Assembly (NCBI RefSeq): GCF_026004055.1
Contig: NZ_BPIJ01000002.1
Span: 435,803-499,802, forward strand
Direction: 5' to 3'
Length of the DNA stretch: 64,000 nt
Source: Meiothermus sp.
Lineage (GTDB): Bacteria > Deinococcota > Deinococci > Deinococcales > Thermaceae
How positions within the stretch are numbered: the stretch's first letter is position 1; every line of letters begins with the position of its first letter. The notes below the pieces were generated by a model. The model was not told the origin of the DNA. It searched no databases and was given only the letters and a program-made list of their open reading frames with translations. Shown here in pieces: positions 1 through 7,374 of the stretch. Position numbers and translations under genes: made by a program.

Positions 1-33
1 CCTTGCCTCTGCATCCTGCAGGGCTTGCTCCAT
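1..33 (-). CDS. Possible 5' end of a gene leaving the window at its left edge
   Basis: On the minus strand an ATG at position 33 opens a frame that stays open to the window edge (reads MEQALQDAEAR). A plausible minus-strand promoter lies about 200 bases upstream, and no other gene occupies the interval. Eleven codons are too few to assign a family. The Shine-Dalgarno sequence is weak (CCAGG about 10 bases upstream). This is a tentative call that depends on the adjoining sequence. Confidence 0.3.
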   Translation of the reverse strand, partial: MEQALQDAEAR

Positions 34-230
34 GCTAAAAACCTGGGGTTCTTTTCCAGTTTCCACTGGAGTCTGGGTAGCTTGGTCTTCCATTCGCCTG
101 TTTCCTCTCTGCCTTTGCCGTTCGTCGCGTCAAAACTACGCCCAGATTGCTCTGGGGTTGGTTTTGGATGGTCTGCGCGACGGACTGTCTCCCCAAGGAT
201 ACTATCCCCTGTGCTGAGACATACCTGTCA

Positions 231-260
231 TTTATAGCACAGGTTTGAGGGTTTGTCCAA
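231..260 (-). promoter_or_regulatory. Putative sigma-70-type promoter reading leftwards
   Basis: On the minus strand TTGGAC (260-255) is followed after 18 bases by TATAAA (236-231). It reads toward the possible gene start at 33, giving a leader of roughly 190 bases. It was found by eye only. Confidence 0.4.
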
Positions 261-309
261 CCCGTCAAGGCCCTGTAGATACCGAGTCCAGCGCGGGGTT
301 TCTCATACC

Positions 310-366
310 GGATTCAAAAAGATAGTCTTCAAAACAAACCACCCTGGGGGCTATCTTTTTGAATCC
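310..366. repeat. Perfect 16-bp inverted repeat, 25-base loop
   Basis: GGATTCAAAAAGATAG at 310-325 is exactly mirrored by CTATCTTTTTGAATCC at 351-366. The right arm carries five T residues but no terminal U-run follows, so a simple intrinsic terminator is not the best reading. It could be an operator, an element end pair or a structured RNA. Confidence 0.6.
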
Positions 367-601
367 TAGAGCACACCCCTCCCTGACGGTCGGCGAAAAA
401 AACGTCTCCCTTCCAAGGGGCGGTATCGCCCTCCGCTACGCGGATAACTTCGGTCGGGTTAGTTCGTTACCGAACGGTGGCGAACTAACCGAATCTGGTA
501 TCAAATACATCTGGGCCGAACGTGCTGGAGAAAAAAGGCTATGGGGGCATAGCATCGCTTGCCGGCCCTGAACAGCTTTGAGTTTTTGACTATCTGTTGG
601 G

Positions 602-1315
602 CTAGAGCTGGTGGCCTTCGGGGGCATGCCCCTCCACCCAGTGCGAGCCATCGGGCAGAAATTCCTTTTTCCACACCGGCAGTATTTGTTTGACCCGCTC
701 AATGGCATAACGGCATGCCTCGAAAGCCTCGGGACGGTGCGGTGCCGAGACTACGATTAAAATGGAGCCCTCGCCGGGCATCACCCGGCCCAGGCGGTGC
801 CACAAAGCCACCCGGCCCAGCACCCAGCGCTCGCGCATCTCGGCAATAATTTGCTGCATGACCTTCTCGGCCATGCCGGGGTAGGCCTCGTATTCCAGGT
901 AGGTCACAGCAAGGCCTTTGTTGGGGCTGCGGGTGGTGCCCAGGAAACTCACCACCGCTCCGTAAGGGTCATCCGAGGCCCAGTCTACCCAGGGCTGCAC
1001 CAACAAAACTTGCTGGGTCAGGCCAAAGCTATCGCTGCCTGTAGTTTGCCGGACAAGCTCGGCCTGGCTCTGCTCGGACGAGCCCCCCGATACCGGCGGC
1101 AGGAAGGCCAGTTCATCGCCATCTTTGAGTGGGTCGCTGGGTTGAGCTAGTTGTTCGTTGATGGCCGCCAGCCCGCCCGCTAGTTGCAGGGGGTACTGGG
1201 CTTCCAGCAGGGCCTTGGCATCGGCAACGGTAGAACCGGGGGGAAGCTCGAGCTCGAGCCGGGCCTGCCCCGCCTGCTCACGAAAAAGGGCAAATAGCAA
1301 TATCCGAACACGCAT
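602..1315 (-). CDS. MoaD-MoaE fusion: molybdopterin synthase, both subunits in one chain
   Basis: Molybdopterin synthase inserts two dithiolene sulfurs into precursor Z (cPMP). Residues 1-80 are a beta-grasp MoaD domain (MRVRILLFALFREQAG) ending in a Gly-Gly at 77-78 (PPVSGGSS). Residues about 110-230 are MoaE, with GAVVSFLGTTR, HRLGRVMPGEGS, APHRPEAFEACRYAIE and the lysine-bearing VWKKEF segment that corresponds to the MoaE active site. A linker of about 25 residues joins them. In separate MoaD the terminal glycine must be free to carry the thiocarboxylate, so this internal Gly-Gly implies cleavage, as reported for mycobacterial MoaX. MoaA is encoded elsewhere in the window at 30.6 kb. It lies 57 bases downstream of hrcA on the same strand and may share its transcript. 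Confidence 0.9.
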   Translation of the reverse strand: MRVRILLFALFREQAGQARLELELPPGSTVADAKALLEAQYPLQLAGGLAAINEQLAQPSDPLKDGDELAFLPPVSGGSSEQSQAELVRQTTGSDSFGLTQQVLLVQPWVDWASDDPYGAVVSFLGTTRSPNKGLAVTYLEYEAYPGMAEKVMQQIIAEMRERWVLGRVALWHRLGRVMPGEGSILIVVSAPHRPEAFEACRYAIERVKQILPVWKKEFLPDGSHWVEGHAPEGHQL

Positions 1316-1372
1316 AGTTTTGATTGTCCTGGCTCGAGGGCCGAGTGTCTAGGGGTCAAAGGCTCAAAACGT

Positions 1373-2278
1373 TCACTTCCCCATATACGCCTGGCTCATG
1401 GTATAAGCCACCGACAACGCCCGTTCGTAGCGCATGCGCACCGGGCCCAAAAGGGTCAGTTCGCCGACTTGGTCGTTTGCCCCAAACCCCGCCTGTACCA
1501 GCGAGAGCCCCTCGTCCTCCCCCACCCGGACATTCACACCCCCTGGAGGGGTGAGGGTAGTGTCGCTGGGGCCTTCGTAGACCGCAATGGCCTGGCGCAA
1601 AAATAGGGGGTTCTGGGCCTCAGGCTCGCTTAGCAAAAGCCCCATGCCTTCGCGGTATTCTTCCTGGCCGCCTTGGGCAAACGCCCTGCCGATGGATTCG
1701 TACAGTTCCATCATGGCCGGCGTGCTAGCCCGCACCGGCCCGGGGGTTTTAAACAGGCGCTGCTCCGCTTCGTTCAACTGGGCTTCGGTGGGCGTGAAGG
1801 ATAACTCGATGCGGGCCTCGCGCACCCGCCCCCCTTCCAGCACGGCTACCGCCAGCACTTTGCCGGGTGTCAGGCTGGAAAGGTGCACCTGCAATAATTT
1901 GGGCGCACGCTGGGATTTGAGTCGCAGGATGGCAGGGTAGCCCGAGAGCCTGGAGGCCACCTGCACCAACAAAGCCTCGCGCCTCGAGCCCGCACCCTCC
2001 AGCACCTGGGCCAGTTTGTCGAGGGTGGCTTGGGGCAGAGGGCTGGGCGGCAGTTTGGACAGGGCATAGTGGCGGAACCCGGCACGGGTAGGAATACGAC
2101 CGGCCGAGGTGTGGGGCTTGCCGATCAAGCCTTGCTGCTCGAGCTCGATCAGCTCGTAGCGCACCGTGGCAGGCGACAGCGACAACTGCTGGGCCAGCAT
2201 CCCCGAGGGTACCGGGGTCTGGGTCTGGATATAACTATCCACCAGCAGGTGTAAGATGCGCCGCTGCCGCTCAGTCAT
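1373..2278 (-). CDS. hrcA: HrcA-type heat-inducible transcription repressor
   Basis: HrcA represses chaperone operons by binding CIRCE, with GroEL as corepressor. The N-terminal winged helix-turn-helix (residues 1-75) has MTERQRRILHLLVDSYIQT, SPATVRYELIELEQQGLI and HTSAGRIPTRAGFRHY, all characteristic of the family. A GAF-like central region and a C-terminal dimerisation part follow (GLLGPVRMRYERALS is close to the family's GPxRMxY ending). At 301 residues it is somewhat shorter than the roughly 340 of Bacillus HrcA. No CIRCE inverted repeat (TTAGCACTC-N9-GAGTGCTAA) is visible upstream, and no dnaK/grpE/groE gene is adjacent, so it presumably acts in trans. moaDE follows downstream. Confidence 0.9.
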   Translation of the reverse strand: MTERQRRILHLLVDSYIQTQTPVPSGMLAQQLSLSPATVRYELIELEQQGLIGKPHTSAGRIPTRAGFRHYALSKLPPSPLPQATLDKLAQVLEGAGSRREALLVQVASRLSGYPAILRLKSQRAPKLLQVHLSSLTPGKVLAVAVLEGGRVREARIELSFTPTEAQLNEAEQRLFKTPGPVRASTPAMMELYESIGRAFAQGGQEEYREGMGLLLSEPEAQNPLFLRQAIAVYEGPSDTTLTPPGGVNVRVGEDEGLSLVQAGFGANDQVGELTLLGPVRMRYERALSVAYTMSQAYMGK

Positions 2279-2596
2279 ACCTGGTTTTTAGTTTAGAGCC
2301 AAACCCGCCATGTGGGGTATTGCGGGTTCCATTGTGTGGTGGCTCCGGTTCTTCTTCCCGCTAGGGCATTTCGCTGCTAGACAACCCCTGTACAGTCCGA
2401 TTTTTTGGGGCGGCGCAACTCCATGGATATACCTCAAAGCACTCTTGTGAACGACAGATTGCTTTTTTGGCGCGCATTATTAGCAAAGATGGGGCAATAT
2501 AATGCAAAATGTACGCATATTTTTGTACATATGTTCGATAAATTATTGACAATATGCAAAAACCCGGGTAGTCTCTGCTCAGGGGGTGAAGGTTTG
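2279..2596. other. Intergenic regulatory region between divergent hrcA and amt
   Basis: No gene is supported here; an upstream extension of the amt frame to 2405 is rejected because a better start with a Shine-Dalgarno sequence lies at 2597. The AT-rich stretch 2470-2580 contrasts with the GC-rich neighbours. It contains ATGTAC and GTACAT arms (around 2509 and 2524) flanking an A/T-rich centre, which could be a nitrogen-regulator site, followed by a good promoter. Confidence 0.5.
2546..2574 (+). promoter_or_regulatory. Promoter of the amt-glnK operon
   Basis: TTGACA (2546-2551), a 17-base spacer and TAGTCT (2569-2574) match the sigma-70 consensus in spacing and in the TAnnnT form. Transcription would begin about 15 bases before the Shine-Dalgarno sequence of amt. 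Confidence 0.65.
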
Positions 2597-3958
2597 ATGA
2601 AAAACTTTCGACTGCTGCTATTCCTGGGGGCCACGCTCATGGGCCTGGCCTTTGCCGAAGACCTCGAGATCAGCGCAGCGGACACGGCTTGGATGCTGGT
2701 GGCCACCGGTCTGGTGCTGCTGATGACCCCGGCGCTGGCTTTCTTTTATGGCGGAATGGTGCGCTCCAAAAACGCCCTCAACACCATGATGATGAGCTTC
2801 TCGGCGCTGGGCTTCGTGGCGGTGGCCTGGGCTTTGCTGGGCTACACCCTGGCCCTGTCGGGCGACGGCAACTTTATCGGCGACCTACGCTACTTATTCC
2901 TGAACAACGTGGGCATGGAAAACAAAGGGGCCATCGCGTCCATCACCATTCCCCACATGCTTTGGATGATCTTCCAGGGTACCTTTGCCATCATTACCGC
3001 CGCCCTGATCTCGGGCGCGGTAGTGGAGCGGATGCGCTTCCCGGCCTTTTTGCTGTTCATCACGCTGTGGAGTCTCTTGGTCTATGCGCCCTTGGCCAAG
3101 TGGGTCTGGGGGGGCGGCTTCCTGGCCGACCTAGGGGCCTGGGACTTTGCCGGTGGCACGGTGGTGCACATCAACTCCGGAATTGCGGCGGTGGTAGCGG
3201 CTTTGGTGCTGGGGGCACGTAAGGATTTTGGGCGGCAGGCCACCTTGCCCCACAATGTGCCCTTTGTGCTGCTGGGGGCTGCCCTGCTCTGGTTTGGCTG
3301 GTTTGGTTTCAATGCGGGCAGCGCCTGGGCGGCCAGTGCCACCGCCGGGCTGGCCCTGACCAACACCATCCTGGCCCCGGCGGCCACCATTGTGGTCTGG
3401 TCGCTGATTGATCTGATGCGCACGGGCCGGGTAACCGCTGTGGGGCTGGCCACTGCAATTGTGGTGGGCCTGGTGGTGATCACCCCTGCCGCGGCGTTTG
3501 TCTCGCCCTTCTTTGCCCTGGTGATGGGCGCAATCGGGGCCTTCCCGAGCTACTACGTGCTGTTGTGGCGGGCCAAGAGCGGCATGGATGACTCGCTCGA
3601 TGTGTTTGCTGCCCACGGGGTAGGCGGCATCACCGGCGCCATCCTGACCGGGGTGTTTGCCCAGGAGTCGGTGAACGGATTGTTCAACGGCCTGATTGCG
3701 GGCAACCCAGCCCAGGTGTTGATTCAGGCCTTTGCAGTGTTGATTGCGGTGGTTTATAGCGCCGGCATGACCTTCGTGCTGCTGAAGCTGGTGGGGGCCA
3801 TCACCCCGCTCAAGGTTGCGGCCAAGGAGGAGGGGGTGGGGATGGACATCACCCAGCACGGCGAAGAAGCCTACACGAGTGGTGAGGGCGCCATCCTGGT
3901 CAAGAGCGAAGCCCCCATGCCGGTGGCCAGACCCAAGCCCGTAGGTGGCACCGATTAA
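2597..3958 (+). CDS. amtB: Ammonium transporter (Amt/AmtB family)
   Basis: This channel moves ammonium/ammonia across the inner membrane and is gated by PII. The chosen start gives 453 residues, usual for AmtB, with a signal peptide (MKNFRLLLFLGATLMGLAFA) and the Shine-Dalgarno sequence AGGGGGTGA just upstream. Family marks are MTPALAFFYGGMVRSKN near residues 44-59, DFAGGTVVHINSG (first pore histidine) and DDSLDVFAAHGVGGITG (second pore histidine). Eleven hydrophobic segments follow the signal. The C-terminal tail contains the cytoplasmic region that contacts GlnK. glnK starts 11 bases downstream, the classic amtB-glnK pair. The regulation is probably nitrogen-responsive, given the pairing and the AT-rich upstream region. 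Confidence 0.95.
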   Translation: MKNFRLLLFLGATLMGLAFAEDLEISAADTAWMLVATGLVLLMTPALAFFYGGMVRSKNALNTMMMSFSALGFVAVAWALLGYTLALSGDGNFIGDLRYLFLNNVGMENKGAIASITIPHMLWMIFQGTFAIITAALISGAVVERMRFPAFLLFITLWSLLVYAPLAKWVWGGGFLADLGAWDFAGGTVVHINSGIAAVVAALVLGARKDFGRQATLPHNVPFVLLGAALLWFGWFGFNAGSAWAASATAGLALTNTILAPAATIVVWSLIDLMRTGRVTAVGLATAIVVGLVVITPAAAFVSPFFALVMGAIGAFPSYYVLLWRAKSGMDDSLDVFAAHGVGGITGAILTGVFAQESVNGLFNGLIAGNPAQVLIQAFAVLIAVVYSAGMTFVLLKLVGAITPLKVAAKEEGVGMDITQHGEEAYTSGEGAILVKSEAPMPVARPKPVGGTD

Positions 3959-3969
3959 GGAGAACGTTG

Positions 3970-4320
3970 ATGAAACTGATTGTGGCCATCGTTCGAACCG
4001 AGAAGCTCAACGATGTGTTGGAGGCTCTTTTCAAGGCCGAGGTGCGGGGTCTTTCGATCAGCCGGGTACAGGGCCACGGCGGCGAGACCGAGCGGGTCGA
4101 GACCTACCGGGGCACCACCGTTAAGATGGAGCTTTCGGAAAAGGTGCGCCTGGAAATCGGCGTTTCCGACCACTTTGTGGAGCCCACCGTGCGGGCCATT
4201 CTGGCCGGTGCGCGAACCGGCGAGGTAGGAGACGGCAAAATTTTCGTGCTGCCGGTGGAAAAAGTCTACCGTATCCGCACCGGCGAGGAAGATACCGCGG
4301 CCGTGACTCCGGTTTCGTAG
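3970..4320 (+). CDS. glnK: PII nitrogen-signalling protein (GlnB/GlnK)
   Basis: This trimeric sensor of 2-oxoglutarate and ATP/ADP blocks AmtB and tunes nitrogen enzymes. It has 116 residues, full length for PII. The start is ATG 3970 with the Shine-Dalgarno sequence AAGGAG at the end of amtB. The signature elements are MKLIVAIVR, the T-loop (about 37-55), the B-loop TGEVGDGKIFV and the C-loop VYRIRTGEEDTAAV. In the T-loop the tyrosine of YRG (position 46) is kept. The position of the classical uridylylation site Tyr51 is valine (YRGTTVKME), so GlnD-type uridylylation is not expected. I recall the Thermus PII having the same feature. An intrinsic terminator follows at once. Confidence 0.95.
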   Translation: MKLIVAIVRTEKLNDVLEALFKAEVRGLSISRVQGHGGETERVETYRGTTVKMELSEKVRLEIGVSDHFVEPTVRAILAGARTGEVGDGKIFVLPVEKVYRIRTGEEDTAAVTPVS

Positions 4321-4336
4321 AGAAAGCAGAACCCGA

Positions 4337-4364
4337 CCAGGTGGGGTTTCCCACCTGGTTTTTT
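4337..4364 (+). terminator. Intrinsic terminator of amtB-glnK
   Basis: CCAGGTGGG (4337-4345), a four-base loop, CCCACCTGG (4350-4358) and a run of six T residues lie 16 bases after the glnK stop. Confidence 0.9.
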
Positions 4365-4404
4365 GTAGTACCTCCGACTACTGCGCCTCCCACGGTAAGA
4401 CGTT

Positions 4405-4675
4405 TTACAGCGCTCTTCACAGACGTGGCCGCCCACGAAAACGAGAAGGGACAAGCAGACGTGCCTCACCGAGGTGAGGCACGCTTGTCTGCGTTGCGTC
4501 TGGGCCAGGTTAGCCACGTTGTGGCTGTGGCATAAGCCATTCCCTGGCAGACGCATGTTACGCACTGGGGCGTGGGCCACGGGTGCTTGGGCTTCGAGTT
4601 TCCCGGCGGCCACTGTTCTGTCCAGGACAAAAGATTCTTACCACGATGGCTCGATATTTGTGAAGAGCGCTCTAA
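4405..4675. mobile_element. Element A, intact empty copy (about 270 bp, MITE-like)
   Basis: The ends are 13-base perfect terminal inverted repeats AGCGCTCTTCACA (4409-4421) and TGTGAAGAGCGCT (4659-4671). The similarity extends three more bases on each side (TTA). A second copy lies inverted at 41.1-41.7 kb and a degraded one at 25.3-26.0 kb. The interior is highly folded: GTGCCTCACC-GA-GGTGAGGCAC (4461-4482) with outer GACAAGC/GCTTGTC arms, and a longer stem 4495-4509 against 4543-4555 enclosing AGCCAC-GTT-GTGGCT. It has no credible coding region and no transposase. This copy lacks the element B insertion seen in the other two copies. Confidence 0.8.
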
Positions 4676-4677
4676 CC

Positions 4678-4698
4678 CGCCGTAGCAGGTATTCGTGG
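4678..4698. repeat. Short dispersed repeat D
   Basis: The 21 bases beginning CGCCGTAGCAGG and ending TATTCGTGG recur identically at 30013-30033 and partially, in inverse orientation, near 25425-25437. This copy abuts the end of element A and the 3' end of the aminopeptidase gene. Confidence 0.6.
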
Positions 4699-4707
4699 GA
4701 ACCGCCC

Positions 4708-5781
<1,074 letters not shown>

Positions 5782-5908
5782 GTCTCTGTTATACCCGTCC
5801 TATCACATCCGTCCCACAAAACCCCAAAAACAGCCGATAAAATCGGGCTGTTCGCCCCTATCCTGTATTCCGGTAGGCATATGTACGTGAAAACCCCCAC
5901 TTCTGCGC

Positions 5909-5914
5909 TATGAT
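5909..5914 (+). promoter_or_regulatory. -10 box of the 5924 gene, leaderless type
   Basis: TATGAT lies nine bases before the ATG at 5924, and no Shine-Dalgarno sequence intervenes. Transcription would start at or within a few bases of the start codon. No convincing -35 box is visible. The imperfect hairpin AACAGCCGAT/ATCGGGCTGTT (about 5828-5852) lies further upstream between the divergent genes. Confidence 0.5.
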
Positions 5915-5923
5915 GTAGAAAGC

Positions 5924-7279
5924 ATGAGCGAAGTCAAAATCACCCCGCTGGCCCGTCGTCTGGCGGAAGAGAACGGCATAGATTGGCGCCAAATTCAGGG
6001 CACCGGCCCCGACGGCACGGTGGTCGAACGGGATATTCTGGCCTTTTTAGCGCGGGTTATGGCCGGGGAGGTCAGCCTGCCGCCGGCCCCCGAAGAAACC
6101 GCCCCCCCGGCGGGTGTCATCCCCGATATGGCCCAGGCCCAGGTGGCTTTGCAGAAGGAAGGGGTCGAGCTGGGCGAGCTGGTACCCTCGGTTTCTGCGC
6201 CCCCATCTGCCTCGGCCTTGCCCACCCTGGAAGACATCGAGTTTGATCTCGACCTCGAGGCAGACACCCCCATCACCCCGGTACCCTCCGCCGCCGAGGC
6301 CTTCGAGGAGGTGCCCTCGCTGGCCCCCGAGCCCCCCGTTGTCCCGGACTTCGACGAACCCGAGCCGCTGGTGGCCGCCCCGCCCCTACCCACACTCCAG
6401 TGGGAGGAGCCGGAACCCCTGCCCTCTCCTGTGCCCCCCAACCCCGAGCTGGCCGATTTGCCGCCCCTCCCCACCGAGACCGACCTCGAGCCCCCCAGCA
6501 GCCCCAAGCTAATTTGGGAAACCCAAGAGGTCACGATAGCCCCCGAGACGCCCGCCCCCTCACCCGCCCCCCTGGAAGCGGGCATGAGTTTCGGCAACAT
6601 CCCCGAACCGCTGGAGACCCCGCCCGTTGCATCCGTGGAGCAGATACCACAGGCACCCTCGGTGGAAGAGCTTGCGCCTCCTCCGCCAGCCGAGCCGTTA
6701 ACACCCCCTGGGCCCGAACCCACGGTAGCGCCCCCCATTGCGCCCGTAACCCCACCCCTTACAGCCACCGGGCTGGCGGCCTCCCCTGTCGCGGAAGCTG
6801 CCCCCAGTCCCAAAATGCTGCGGGTGCAGGCCTGGCAACGCCTGGTGCAGATTGGGCCGGCCCAGGACGCTGCCTTGACCCTGAGCGAGGCCTGGCATAT
6901 GGAGGTGGGGCTGGACGCCCTGCTCTACCGCGCGGCAGACAAAGCCCTGTCCGACACCCAAACCCCCTTGCGCCCCACCAAGGGCCGCCTCGAGGGCGAC
7001 CAACTCCAGAGCCTGCGGGTGGCCCCCGCCCAGTCGCTGCGGGGTGCGCTGGACTCCTTGCGCATGGCCTCCGACCCCGCCGAAGGGTTGGTGGTGCTCT
7101 CGCTGGTAGACAGCGCCTTCGATCAGGTGATCTTCCCCGGCGCCTCCACCCTCACCCTGGGCCGGGCCACCGAGGGCCGGGCTCTGCTCACCCTGAGCGG
7201 GGAGATGCACCCCGACCTGGCCGGCAACCTCCTGGAGCGGGTGGCGTACTACCTCGAGCGCCCCATTTTGCTGGCCTAA
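5924..7279 (+). CDS. Protein with E3-binding (peripheral subunit-binding) domain, Pro-rich linker and degenerate E2-like tail
   Basis: Residues 1-45 (ITPLARRLAEENGIDW, IQGTGPDGTVVERDILAFL) are a clear peripheral subunit-binding domain, the module by which 2-oxoacid dehydrogenase E2 holds E1 or E3. Residues about 55-300 are a Pro/Glu/Ala-rich, probably disordered linker. Residues about 305-451 resemble a shrunken E2 acyltransferase core (LYRAADKALSDTQTPL, FPGASTLTLGRATEGRALL, LLERVAYYLERPILL). The HxxxDG active site is missing; the matching stretch reads GEMHPDLAG. There is no lipoyl domain. It may be an assembly or docking factor for a dehydrogenase complex, but no such genes are adjacent. 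The function is not known to me. Confidence 0.75.
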   Translation: MSEVKITPLARRLAEENGIDWRQIQGTGPDGTVVERDILAFLARVMAGEVSLPPAPEETAPPAGVIPDMAQAQVALQKEGVELGELVPSVSAPPSASALPTLEDIEFDLDLEADTPITPVPSAAEAFEEVPSLAPEPPVVPDFDEPEPLVAAPPLPTLQWEEPEPLPSPVPPNPELADLPPLPTETDLEPPSSPKLIWETQEVTIAPETPAPSPAPLEAGMSFGNIPEPLETPPVASVEQIPQAPSVEELAPPPPAEPLTPPGPEPTVAPPIAPVTPPLTATGLAASPVAEAAPSPKMLRVQAWQRLVQIGPAQDAALTLSEAWHMEVGLDALLYRAADKALSDTQTPLRPTKGRLEGDQLQSLRVAPAQSLRGALDSLRMASDPAEGLVVLSLVDSAFDQVIFPGASTLTLGRATEGRALLTLSGEMHPDLAGNLLERVAYYLERPILLA

Positions 7280-7347
7280 AGCTTGGTAGTCTGCTTTACC
7301 CCCTGGGGCAGGAAGCTACATCTTGAAAAACCGAATCACCAAACCTC

Positions 7348-7374
7348 GAGCCCCAGCGGAAGGGGCTCAGTTTT
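7348..7374 (+). terminator. Intrinsic terminator after the E3-binding-domain gene
   Basis: GAGCCCC (7348-7354) and GGGGCTC (7362-7368) form a stem followed by AGTTTT. The stem overlaps the stop codon of the convergent gene, so it may serve both strands. Confidence 0.6.

Larger units (their letters stand above)
34..601. other. Gene-free left region with inverted repeats
   Basis: No convincing gene is visible here; the short frames lack a Shine-Dalgarno sequence and family resemblance. The region holds the leftward promoter, a perfect 16-base inverted repeat (310-325/351-366) and a second perfect 10-base inverted repeat, GGTTAGTTCG (457-466) against CGAACTAACC (481-490). It might be the remains of mobile DNA or the leader of the leftward gene. 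Confidence 0.5.

Noticed and set aside
2279-2404. CIRCE element for HrcA
   Set aside because: No TTAGCACTC-N9-GAGTGCTAA or close variant is visible near hrcA or elsewhere that I scanned.
2405-2596. Longer N-terminus for the ammonium transporter
   Set aside because: It would put 64 residues before the signal peptide. The start at 2597 has the Shine-Dalgarno sequence and a proper signal peptide, and the promoter lies inside the extension.
4447-4560. tRNA or structured RNA gene in element A
   Set aside because: The folds are hairpins within a repeated mobile element, with no tRNA landmarks such as a T arm or CCA. They are reported as element structure only.
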